A DNA stretch of 64,000 nucleotides from Pedobacter sp. AJM. Its GTDB lineage: Bacteria; Bacteroidota; Bacteroidia; Sphingobacteriales; Sphingobacteriaceae. Of this stretch, positions 35,849-43,800 are shown piece by piece. The first letter of the stretch is position 1. Every line of letters begins with the position of its first letter. The stretch covers positions 1 to 64,000 of the forward strand of contig NZ_NHOT01000010.1 of assembly GCF_002197755.1 (NCBI RefSeq). Reading direction: 5' to 3'. The notes beneath the pieces are model-generated. The model was given only the letters and a program-made list of their open reading frames with translations. It was not told where the DNA came from and made no database searches. The translations under genes were made by a program, and so were the position numbers.

Positions 35849-35900
35849 CGAAGTATAAAATTAAGAAATTATTCAAACCATTTCTGAATACAATTGTATT
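35849..35900 (-). promoter_or_regulatory. Promoter and palindromic operator of the WYL regulator
   Basis: On the minus strand TTTG (35874-35877) is followed after 18 bases by TATACTTCG-type -7 sequence near 35849-35857. Just upstream lies the perfect 14-bp palindrome AATACAATTGTATT (35887-35900), lying between the divergent WYL and hybrid kinase genes. It could bind the WYL regulator. Confidence 0.45.
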
Positions 35901-35963
35901 ATAGTGTTCGATATGTCTTTTAAGCGAAAAATTCGTTTAAATATAGCAAACAAGATATAGTTC

Positions 35964-38441
35964 ATGGCAGCCGCAATTCAGAAGCGTTTTTTCAGGGCAG
36001 TAAAAAGTAAAGTCATCATCGGATTTTTATTCGCTTGTTTTGCTTTGCTGCTGGCCTGGGGCATCAGCAAATTTGCCTTTACCCGGATGCTGAATACGGT
36101 GGAAGAAATCTCTGCCCCGAACGACAGGTTAAGAATTGTAAATGATTTATCACATAAAACGGCAAGGCTTGATCAGTTGCAGCGCGATGCGGCTTTAAAT
36201 AAACAGGGCAATAATAATTTTTTGCAGGAATCGAGAAGACTCAGGTCGAGCCTGGATACCCTTCGTAAACTTTATAAAGGCGATCCCTTACAGCTTAACA
36301 GAATCAAATCAATTAAGCGTTTACTCGTAGAGCGTGATAAACAGTTTATTGCCTATCTGAAAGTGCGTGAAACGCTGGTGAACACCAAGTCATTCTCTAA
36401 TGAAGTAAAAAAACTTAATGATTTGGTGGCTACCCGTTCCCGTCAGACCGATAGCGCAGTTTTAACCACCGAAACCACTACATCAACCACTACTGTTGCA
36501 CCCGAAGAAGAAGAGAAATCAAGAGGTTTTCTGAGTAAACTGTTTGGTAAAAAGAAAGCCGACGTGTATAAAATCATAAATGAAGAATTTAAGGTTAAAC
36601 GTGATACCCTGAATGCAAAAGCTGAAGACAGTATTATGAAAAGCATGACCGGCTCCCTAAAAAATATTGAGCTGGAGCAACGTCAGAAAAGCCAGAAATT
36701 TTTAAAACGCGAAGCAGATCTGTCTAATGCAAGTAATGCCTTAACCAACCAGATTCTTCAGATTTTAAGGGAAGTAGAAAGTGAAGCCGTTGCGCAGGTA
36801 GATTTAAATGGCATCCAGGCAAAGGAAGTTGTAAATGATGGAATTACCCAGATCACCGTCATCATCGTCATTTTCTTTTTTCTTACCGTAATCCTGCTTT
36901 ACCTCATCCTGACAGACATTACTAAAAGCAATAAATATCGTAAAGCATTGGAGGAAGCTAAAGACCTGGCTGAATATCATGGCAAAGCGAAGCAGCGGTT
37001 TTTATCAAACATGAGCCATGAGATCAGAACGCCCTTACAGTCTATTCTGGGCTATGCAGAGCTGATCTCACAGCAGGATGCTCCGGATAAAAAGGATGTG
37101 AATGCCATTTACCAGTCATCCATCCATCTTCTTCAAATTGTAAATGAGGTGCTGGATTATAACCGCATCATTTCAGGTGAGTTCAGCTTTAACAACCAGG
37201 TTTTCGGGATTAAAAACATGCTTGATGAGGTCATTTCGGTTATCCGCCCGCTGGCCGAAAAAAAATCGCTCCGGTTGATTACCAGCTTAGACCTGGGCGG
37301 GGTTGAATTTGTTTGTGGAGATGCTTTCAGGTTGAAGCAGATTCTTTTTAATTTGCTCGGCAATGCGGTAAAATTTACGCTTAAAGGGGAAATTATGCTG
37401 ACAGTATCCTGTAAAAAACAGGCAGGCAACCTTCATTTTAATTTTACCATTAACGATACCGGGATTGGTTTCGACAAGAAAGATATTCCTAAAATTTTCA
37501 ATGAATTTGAGCAGATAGAATCTCCGGAAAAATATGTGCTCAATCAAACTGGAACAGGATTGGGGCTGCCTATTGTAAAAGCATTAATTGATGCGCAGGG
37601 TGGAAGAATCCATGTGAAAAGTAAAGCCGGGGTAGGAACAACATTTAATATTTATCTGACCTATCAGGAAACAGCTGAAAAAATCCCTGATCTGCTAGAT
37701 CCGGAGCATTATGCCATTATAAATCCGGGAATGGTTTGGGTGATTGATGACGACAGGTTAATCCTCGATCTTTGCGGGCTGATTTTTGAAAAAAATAACA
37801 TTCCGTTTAAGCGGTTCAGTCAGGTGGCAGATATGCTGCATGCCGATGCCGATCCGGAGTTAAAATATGTTTTGGTGGATATGCGTTTACCGGAAATGAC
37901 CGGGATGGAACTCTGCCATATCCTGAAGAAAAAGCTGCCTGACCACGTTAAATTTTATGCGATTACTGCTCAGGTATTGCCAGAAGAGCGGGAAATGGTT
38001 TTGAGTGAAGGTTTTGATGGGTTGATTATGAAGCCTTTCCGTGCAGTGGACCTGCTGTCTATTTTTGATAAAACAGCACTCGTGAACAAGGCCCCGGAGT
38101 TTGATTTTTCGTCTATTGAAAAAATGACTTTTGGAGATCAGGAGATGCTTGAAAAAATATTGATCAGATTTAAGCAGGATTGCATAAATGATGCATCAGC
38201 ATTAAAGGTACAACTGGAAGAAGGTGATCAGGATAAAAGCCGTTTGATCGTCCACCGCCTTGCCGGGAGGACGGCTCAAATGGGTGCTAAAACCCTGGCG
38301 CAGGCATTGCGGCAACTTGAAATAAGGATTGCGGAAAATGGCTTAAATCCGGAAATTAATGCAGCAGTGTTAGATGAACTTACTCAGCTGGATGCTTTAA
38401 TTGCCGTGATGGAGGAAATGGAGCCTTCTGGTGGGCAATAA
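35964..38441 (+). CDS. Hybrid histidine kinase (HK-REC-Hpt)
   Basis: 825 residues. TM helices at about 15-37 and 296-317 enclose a ~260-residue periplasmic-type region, largely helical, with a Thr/Glu-rich linker (TTETTTSTTTVAPEEEEK, about 168-186) and no known sensor domain. HisKA phospho-acceptor His352 in NMSHEIRTPLQSI; ATPase motifs FNLLGNAVKFT, NDTGIGF, GTGLGLPI. Receiver domain with Asp639 in YVLVDMRLPEMTG. C-terminal Hpt domain with His764 in IVHRLAGRTAQMGA. All three phospho-transfer sites are intact, so a His-Asp-His relay is possible. A sigma-54-type regulator gene lies convergent 35 bp away and is the natural end point. Confidence 0.93.
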   Translation: MAAAIQKRFFRAVKSKVIIGFLFACFALLLAWGISKFAFTRMLNTVEEISAPNDRLRIVNDLSHKTARLDQLQRDAALNKQGNNNFLQESRRLRSSLDTLRKLYKGDPLQLNRIKSIKRLLVERDKQFIAYLKVRETLVNTKSFSNEVKKLNDLVATRSRQTDSAVLTTETTTSTTTVAPEEEEKSRGFLSKLFGKKKADVYKIINEEFKVKRDTLNAKAEDSIMKSMTGSLKNIELEQRQKSQKFLKREADLSNASNALTNQILQILREVESEAVAQVDLNGIQAKEVVNDGITQITVIIVIFFFLTVILLYLILTDITKSNKYRKALEEAKDLAEYHGKAKQRFLSNMSHEIRTPLQSILGYAELISQQDAPDKKDVNAIYQSSIHLLQIVNEVLDYNRIISGEFSFNNQVFGIKNMLDEVISVIRPLAEKKSLRLITSLDLGGVEFVCGDAFRLKQILFNLLGNAVKFTLKGEIMLTVSCKKQAGNLHFNFTINDTGIGFDKKDIPKIFNEFEQIESPEKYVLNQTGTGLGLPIVKALIDAQGGRIHVKSKAGVGTTFNIYLTYQETAEKIPDLLDPEHYAIINPGMVWVIDDDRLILDLCGLIFEKNNIPFKRFSQVADMLHADADPELKYVLVDMRLPEMTGMELCHILKKKLPDHVKFYAITAQVLPEEREMVLSEGFDGLIMKPFRAVDLLSIFDKTALVNKAPEFDFSSIEKMTFGDQEMLEKILIRFKQDCINDASALKVQLEEGDQDKSRLIVHRLAGRTAQMGAKTLAQALRQLEIRIAENGLNPEINAAVLDELTQLDALIAVMEEMEPSGGQ

Positions 38442-38476
38442 AAACAAATTGATTGGTTATACATAGCCTAAAGAGC

Positions 38477-39808
38477 TTATTCAATTCCGTACCGTTCCAT
38501 TTTTGAATAAAGTGTTTTACGGTCTATGTTGAGCATTTTTGCCGCTTTGGACTTGTTATGTTTCGCCTTGATTAAGGTTTCGGTAATTAAAATTTTTTCG
38601 TTTTGCTCGTTTACCGCCTTTAAATCGGAAGCACTGCCGGGCATGGTCTGCTGGTTAACGGAGATCATCATTTCATCGGGCAGGGCATTTACCTGCGCTA
38701 CCTCACCCGGTGTAAGCAAAACCATCCTTTTGATCACGTTGCTCAATTCTCTTAAATTTCCAGGCCAGTCATAATTCAACAGCAATGATTTTGCTTCTGC
38801 AGAAATACTTTTTACATTTCTGTTCAGGTCGCGATTGGAAAGCTGTACAAAGTGATTGATAAATAATTCGAGATCACTTCCCCTGTTTCGTAGCGGAGGC
38901 AGCTGAATTTTAAATTCGTTCAGGCGGTGGTATAAATCTTCCCTGAATTCACCACCGGAAATGCTGTTTAACAAATCATCGTTGGTTGCCGTGATGATCC
39001 GAACATCCACAGCAATCTGTTTCGTGCTCCCTAAAGGTTGAATCACCCGCTCCTGCAAAGCACGAAGCAGTTTGATCTGTACTTCATAGCTCAGGTTCCC
39101 CACTTCATCCAAAAATAAGGTGCCGCCATTGGCCGCTTCAAACTGACCTTTTTTATCATTTAATGCGCCGGTAAAAGCACCTTTGATATGTCCGAATAAT
39201 TCGCTTGCGGCTAAATCTTTTGATAGGGCACCACAATCAATGGCTACAAAAGGCTTACCGGCCCGTTTGCTTTGCTGGTGTAAGGTTCGGGCTGCGAATT
39301 CTTTTCCCGTACCACTTTCTCCCTGAATAATCACTGACATATCAGTCGGTGCAACGAGGTCGATGTGCTCATATAGCCGATCTGCGATGGCACTTTTACC
39401 TTTAATCAGATCTGCTTCAGCCACTTCGGTTTTTACATCATTTGATTCCTTTTTGGTTAAGGAATTTTTAATCACCATTAAAAGTTCATCCGGGTTTACG
39501 GGCTTGGTAATGTAATCAAAGGCACCCATTTGCATAGATTTTACGGCCGTTCTAACATCGTTAAAGCTGGTCATGATGATGATGGGCGTAGAGATCCCCA
39601 GGTTTCTGGCGTGCGTAATGACGTCAAAGCCAATGCCGTCAGGAAGGCGATAATCAATCAAAAATAAATCGAATGTTTCATTTTCAATTAATTTGAAAGA
39701 AGGTTTGATATGTGTTGCCAGTGTGATTTCATGACCTTTCTTAGTCAGAAAGCCCTCAAGCAATTGTGCAAATGTTGTATCATCTTCTAAAATCAGGATT
39801 TTCGCCAT
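38477..39808 (-). CDS. NtrC-family sigma-54-dependent response regulator
   Basis: 443 residues. Receiver Asp52 in FDLFLIDYRLPDG; AAA+ Walker A GESGTGK (163-169) and a standard GAFTGA loop (210-215); Fis-type helix-turn-helix at the end (KAAKMLNIDRKTLYSKMERYGI). Conventional in every part, unlike the GAFTDA regulator at 4145. Likely partner of the convergent hybrid kinase. Its targets are unknown: I found no good sigma-54 promoter beside it. Confidence 0.95.
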   Translation of the reverse strand: MAKILILEDDTTFAQLLEGFLTKKGHEITLATHIKPSFKLIENETFDLFLIDYRLPDGIGFDVITHARNLGISTPIIIMTSFNDVRTAVKSMQMGAFDYITKPVNPDELLMVIKNSLTKKESNDVKTEVAEADLIKGKSAIADRLYEHIDLVAPTDMSVIIQGESGTGKEFAARTLHQQSKRAGKPFVAIDCGALSKDLAASELFGHIKGAFTGALNDKKGQFEAANGGTLFLDEVGNLSYEVQIKLLRALQERVIQPLGSTKQIAVDVRIITATNDDLLNSISGGEFREDLYHRLNEFKIQLPPLRNRGSDLELFINHFVQLSNRDLNRNVKSISAEAKSLLLNYDWPGNLRELSNVIKRMVLLTPGEVAQVNALPDEMMISVNQQTMPGSASDLKAVNEQNEKILITETLIKAKHNKSKAAKMLNIDRKTLYSKMERYGIE

Positions 39809-39825
39809 ACAGCAAAAATAAGAAA

Positions 39826-39844
39826 AGCCAGTTAAAAACTGGCT
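39826..39844 (-). terminator. Terminator of the 104-residue exported protein gene
   Basis: On the minus strand AGCCAGTT, 3-base loop, AACTGGCT, then a T-rich tail (TTTCTTATTTTT). It separates the small exported protein genes from the downstream response regulator gene. Confidence 0.75.
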
Positions 39845-39876
39845 CTCTTGTACTAGGTAGATGTAATATTTAGGGT

Positions 39877-40191
39877 TTATTCAACTGGTTTACCATCTTT
39901 ATCGATTTTAATCGAACCAGTTTCGGCTTCTTTTTTTACATTAATGATGTAATATTCTTTCGCACCTTCTTTAACTGAAAATGCTTCAGTAGGCGTCCAC
40001 CCTTTATAAGTATCAGATTTTAATGCGGTAGTAACCGGCTCCGGAAGTTCTTCCAGTTTAACTGGTGTTTTCACTGCACTATCCTGAACTGCAGCAATTG
40101 CAGCATTTTTCATGGTATTTACTTCACTTGCCTGTACTGCTGAGAATCCTGCAAAAGCTAAGAACGCAGCTGATAAAATTAATTTTTTCAT
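39877..40191 (-). CDS. Small exported PepSY-like protein, copy 2
   Basis: 104 residues with a classical signal peptide (MKKLILSAAFLAFAGFSAVQA). The mature part, LPEPVTTALKSDTYKGWTPTEAFSVKEGAKEYYIINVKKEAETGSIKIDKDGKPVE, resembles the PepSY-like (BLIP-like) fold of small periplasmic proteins. About 85-90 percent identical to the gene at 40299. Function unknown; members of the fold often bind peptides or inhibit enzymes. A 16-bp palindrome lies 23 bp before the start. Confidence 0.82.
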   Translation of the reverse strand: MKKLILSAAFLAFAGFSAVQASEVNTMKNAAIAAVQDSAVKTPVKLEELPEPVTTALKSDTYKGWTPTEAFSVKEGAKEYYIINVKKEAETGSIKIDKDGKPVE

Positions 40192-40213
40192 CTTTTTATA
40201 AATTTAAGGTGAT

Positions 40214-40229
40214 GAAACTATATAGTTTC
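40214..40229. promoter_or_regulatory. Perfect 16-bp palindrome upstream of exported protein copy 2
   Basis: GAAACTATATAGTTTC is a perfect dyad 22 bases from the ATG on the minus strand. Its place and symmetry suit a dimeric repressor site. The same palindrome is absent before copy 1. Confidence 0.5.
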
Positions 40230-40247
40230 GTGATTCGTTTTAGTTGA

Positions 40248-40294
40248 GCATAGCCCGAAGGCTACGCTTATGGTTGATTATGCCTTCAGGGCAT
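40248..40294 (-). repeat. Two hairpins between the exported protein genes
   Basis: On the minus strand ATGCC-CTGAA-GGCAT (40280-40294) and GCGTAGCC-TTCG-GGCTATGC (40248-40267, with a very stable TTCG loop and one G-T pair). Neither is followed by a T run. They may stabilise the 3' end of the copy 1 mRNA. Confidence 0.6.
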
Positions 40295-40298
40295 TTAG

Positions 40299-40613
40299 TT
40301 ATTGAACTGGTTTACCGTCTTTGTCAATTTTCACAGAACCTGTTTCTGCTTCTTTTTTAACATTGATTAAGTAATATTCTTTTGTGCCTTCTTTAACTGC
40401 CCATGCTTCAGTAGCTGTCCAGCCTTTGTAGGCATCAGATTTTAATGCGGTAGTTACTGGCTCTGGAAGCTCTTCTACTTTAACCGGAGTTTTTACGGCG
40501 CTATCTTGAACTGCAACAATTGCAGGATTTTTAATTGTATTTATTTCACTTGCCTGTACTGCTGAGAACCCTGCGAACGCTAAAAATGTAGCTGATAAAA
40601 TGAACTTTTTCAT
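40299..40613 (-). CDS. Small exported PepSY-like protein, copy 1
   Basis: 104 residues; signal peptide MKKFILSATFLAFAGFSAVQA and the same mature domain as its neighbour at 39877 with scattered substitutions (KGWTATEAWAVKEGTKEYYLINVKK). The two genes are a recent tandem duplication with a 107-bp spacer that holds hairpins and a palindrome. It comes first on the minus strand and may have the main promoter. Abundant small periplasmic proteins of this kind are common in Bacteroidota; role unknown. Confidence 0.82.
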   Translation of the reverse strand: MKKFILSATFLAFAGFSAVQASEINTIKNPAIVAVQDSAVKTPVKVEELPEPVTTALKSDAYKGWTATEAWAVKEGTKEYYLINVKKEAETGSVKIDKDGKPVQ

Positions 40614-40892
40614 AGTATGTAAATTTTAATATTTAATATGTGTAACAATACTTGCTAATGTTTGATAATGATGCCAAAGCTGGCATGAGTTATTAAGTAT
40701 TTGTTTATCAGTTTATTAGTGTTGTGCCAGAAATTATGAAATGGGGAATTTCTCCACAAGTTGTGGGTATTGGCCACAGATTGGTTTTGTGTTTCGTTAT
40801 TGCTGGGCTGCTTTTTTAACTCAAAACTTCAAAAAATTAAAATAAATTTTATCCAAAGAATATTTTTTTCTATCATTGCAGCCCGATAAAAA

Positions 40893-40965
<73 letters not shown>

Positions 40966-41086
40966 CTTTTTTATTTACGATTGTAGATTTACAATTTTAA
41001 ATTTATTCCAAAAGCCAAAATTTTCTTCCGGCATTTACTTATTCGCTACATTACAAATCGTGAATCTAAAATCCTAAATTCGCTTT

Positions 41087-42253
41087 ATGCTAAGATATTT
41101 TTCAGCCGATTGGATTTTTCCTGTTGCTTCGGCTCCGGTTAAAGATGGGGCGGTTGCTGTACGACCGGATGGCGAAATCTTTGCAATCTTAACCGAAGAA
41201 GAGATTGCAAAGCTTGACGTGGATGTCATAAAATACAAAGGCGCCATTGTTCCGGGTTTTATTAATACCCATTGCCATTTAGAACTTTCGCACATGTTGG
41301 GGCAAATCCCCGAGCACACCGGACTGGTCGAATTTGTGCGCAGCATTATTACAAACAGGCAGGCAGACGGAGAGCAGATTTTGGAGGCCATGTACAATGC
41401 CGACCAAAAAATGTTCGAAAATGGCATTGTGGCTGTTGGCGATATTTCAAACCAGGTTTCTTCCAAAACTGTAAAACAAAACAGTAAAATCCATTATCAT
41501 ACCTTTATAGAGGCACTGGGCTTTAACCCTGAAAGCGCTGCCTCCATAATGGATCATGTTAAAGGCATTAAAGAAGATTTTGAACCACTACCGGCATCTA
41601 TCGTTCCACACGCACCCTATACTGTATCGCCTGAATTATTTGAATTAATCCGGGATCAAGCTGAAAAAGGTAATAATTTTATGAGTGTCCATAATCAGGA
41701 AACGGATCATGAAAATGCTTTTTTCGAAAGTAAAACAGGAGGATTTTTAGACTTGTACAAATTTTTAGGACTGGATATTTCTTTTTTCGAGCCTACACAC
41801 AAATCATCATTACAAAGCTGGCTACCTTATATTAAGGAACAAAAAACTTTATTGGTACACAATACTGTTTCAAACAAAGCTGATGTTGAATTTGCGAAAG
41901 CACATAATCAACATTTATATTGGTGCCTTTGTCCGCAGGCTAATTTATACATTGAGAATACCTTGCCCAATGTTGATTTACTGATTGACGAAAAAGTGAA
42001 AATTACCTTGGGTACTGATAGTTTGGCCAGTAACCATCAGCTGAATATTTTAGCTGAAATGAAGACTCTACAGGAACATAAAAAGATTGCTTTTGAAAAG
42101 CTTTTGCAATGGTCTACCATTAATGGTGCTGAATTTTTAGCACTTAACCAACAGTTAGGAACTATAGAAATCGGTAAAAAACCGGGATTGAACCTCATTC
42201 AGTTATCGGAAGATTTTATCATTGTGAGTGATCAGGTGGTGAAATTATTTTAA
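41087..42253 (+). CDS. Amidohydrolase-superfamily deaminase/hydrolase
   Basis: 388 residues. Metal-binding His62 and His64 in NTHCHLELSH, a further His in SIVPHAPY and SVHNQETDHE, and the catalytic Asp in LGTDSLASNHQLN. This is the SsnA/TrzN/MtaD kind of aminohydrolase. An aminodeoxyfutalosine deaminase is one possibility, but no menaquinone gene lies beside it. The closest reliable statement is hydrolysis of an amino or amide group on a heterocycle. It is followed by a flavoprotein gene 82 bp away. Confidence 0.8.
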   Translation: MLRYFSADWIFPVASAPVKDGAVAVRPDGEIFAILTEEEIAKLDVDVIKYKGAIVPGFINTHCHLELSHMLGQIPEHTGLVEFVRSIITNRQADGEQILEAMYNADQKMFENGIVAVGDISNQVSSKTVKQNSKIHYHTFIEALGFNPESAASIMDHVKGIKEDFEPLPASIVPHAPYTVSPELFELIRDQAEKGNNFMSVHNQETDHENAFFESKTGGFLDLYKFLGLDISFFEPTHKSSLQSWLPYIKEQKTLLVHNTVSNKADVEFAKAHNQHLYWCLCPQANLYIENTLPNVDLLIDEKVKITLGTDSLASNHQLNILAEMKTLQEHKKIAFEKLLQWSTINGAEFLALNQQLGTIEIGKKPGLNLIQLSEDFIIVSDQVVKLF

Positions 42254-42335
42254 TCTGAAATATAAACCCGGATGTAATTTAAAAACATACCTATGTTTGG
42301 ATTAGCTTAACGCTTATCCGGCTAAATAAAATATT

Positions 42336-43295
42336 ATGGAGTTAGAAAATGCCATATGTAAATGCTTTAATATCAAATACCCCATTATCCAGGCGGGTAT
42401 GGTTTGGTGCAGCGGCTGGAAACTGGCTGCTGCCGTTTCGAATGCCGGAGGTTTAGGGATCATTGGTGCAGGCTCCATGTACCCGGAGGTTTTAAGAACA
42501 CACATCCAAAAATGCAAATCAGCTACCGACAAACCTTTTGGGGTTAATATTCCATTGCTTTATCCGAACATTCAGGAAATTATTGATGTAGTAATAGAAG
42601 AAGGCGTAAAAATTGTTTTTACATCAGCAGGCAATCCGGCTACATGGACCAGTATTTTAAAAGAACAAGGAATTACCGTTGTTCATGTGATTGCGAATAC
42701 AAAATTTGCATTAAAAGCAGAAGAAGCCGGTGTAGATGCGATTGTTGCCGAAGGTTTTGAAGCCGGCGGACATAACGGTCGTGAAGAAACCACCACCATG
42801 TGTTTAATTCCGATGATTAAGGAAGCTGTACAGATTCCGGTTATTGCAGCCGGTGGTATTGCCAGCGGAAAATCGATGCTGGCTGCTTTTGCGCTGGGTG
42901 CTGATGCGGTACAAATTGGTTCTGCCTTTGCCATTGCAGAAGAATCATCAGCACATCCCGCATTTAAACATAAAATTATTTCATCGGCTGAAGGAGATAC
43001 ACGGCTGGCCATGAAAAAACTGGTGCCCGTGCGCTTGCTCAGAAATGAATTTGCCGATGCGATAGCAAACGCGGAAGCAGCAGGTGCGGACCAAATTCAA
43101 CTTCGCGAAATGTTAGGAAAGGCGAGGGCAAAACTGGGTATGTTTGAAGGTGACATGGTGCATGGTGAGCTTGAAATCGGTCAGGTTTCAGCGATGCTGA
43201 ATGAAATCAAACCGGCAAAACAGATTCTTGATGAAATCTGGCAGGAGTTTACTGAACGGAAAAAATATTTATCAAGCTTAGATTTTTTATTTTAA
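42336..43295 (+). CDS. Nitronate monooxygenase/NPD-type FMN oxidoreductase
   Basis: 319 residues, TIM barrel. Motifs: IQAGMVWCSGWKLAAAVSNAGGLGIIG at the N-terminus, AEGFEAGGHNGREETTTMCLIPMI with the conserved His, and PVIAAGGIASGKSMLAAFALGADAVQIGSAF that binds the FMN phosphate. Members are nitronate monooxygenases or FabK-like enoyl-ACP reductases; the sequence alone does not separate the two. Length fits both. Confidence 0.85.
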   Translation: MELENAICKCFNIKYPIIQAGMVWCSGWKLAAAVSNAGGLGIIGAGSMYPEVLRTHIQKCKSATDKPFGVNIPLLYPNIQEIIDVVIEEGVKIVFTSAGNPATWTSILKEQGITVVHVIANTKFALKAEEAGVDAIVAEGFEAGGHNGREETTTMCLIPMIKEAVQIPVIAAGGIASGKSMLAAFALGADAVQIGSAFAIAEESSAHPAFKHKIISSAEGDTRLAMKKLVPVRLLRNEFADAIANAEAAGADQIQLREMLGKARAKLGMFEGDMVHGELEIGQVSAMLNEIKPAKQILDEIWQEFTERKKYLSSLDFLF

Positions 43296-43364
43296 GGAAC
43301 AGATGGACACTAAATACTTAATGGTACGAGTTTAAAAAACAAGTGTAACATCACACAAAAAAAT

Positions 43365-43372
43365 TAACTTTG
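43365..43372 (+). promoter_or_regulatory. TAnnTTTG box immediately before the acylphosphatase start
   Basis: TAACTTTG ends five bases before the ATG at 43378. Transcription from it would give a leaderless or nearly leaderless mRNA. No -33 TTTG found. Confidence 0.4.
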
Positions 43373-43377
43373 CTGTT

Positions 43378-43665
43378 ATGACGAAACACATCGATATCAA
43401 AGTAACGGGCAAGGTGCAAGGCGTATTTTTCAGGGCGAGCACAAAGGCTGTAGCCGATCAGATGGGTATTCGCGGCTTTGTTAAGAACGAAAAGGATGGT
43501 TCTGTTTACATTGAGGCAGAAGCTGAACCGTTTATCTTAGATGCTTTTATAGACTGGTGCAAAGAAGGACCGGAGAAATCGGTTGTGGAAAATGTAGTGC
43601 TAAGTGATGGCGAACTTAAAGATTTCCGAAATTTCGAAGTAGTAAAAAAGAATCTACTCTGGTAA
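43378..43665 (+). CDS. Acylphosphatase
   Basis: 95 residues, normal for the family. Catalytic Arg19 in GKVQGVFFRAST and Asn37 in GFVKNEKDGSVYI are both present. Hydrolyses acyl phosphates such as acetyl phosphate or carbamoyl phosphate. Stands alone with its own promoter box. Confidence 0.95.
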   Translation: MTKHIDIKVTGKVQGVFFRASTKAVADQMGIRGFVKNEKDGSVYIEAEAEPFILDAFIDWCKEGPEKSVVENVVLSDGELKDFRNFEVVKKNLLW

Positions 43666-43800
43666 GGTTAAGGTTTTAAGTTGACGATCACGATTTCGCA
43701 GCTAAATTAAAATTATATATCAATATTATTAATCAGATTTTAGGTAGGTTGATGGATGATAAATTCAATCTAAAATCTAAAGTCCAAAATCTACAATCAA

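Noticed and set aside
40769-40786. Sigma-54-like sequence TTGGCCACAGATTGG
   Set aside because: The -24 block is incomplete and the -12 GC is missing; the only gene ahead is a tRNA 100 bp away, which does not suit a sigma-54 promoter.
41074-41466. 130-codon minus-strand frame
   Set aside because: Antisense to the amidohydrolase gene, with no recognisable domain.
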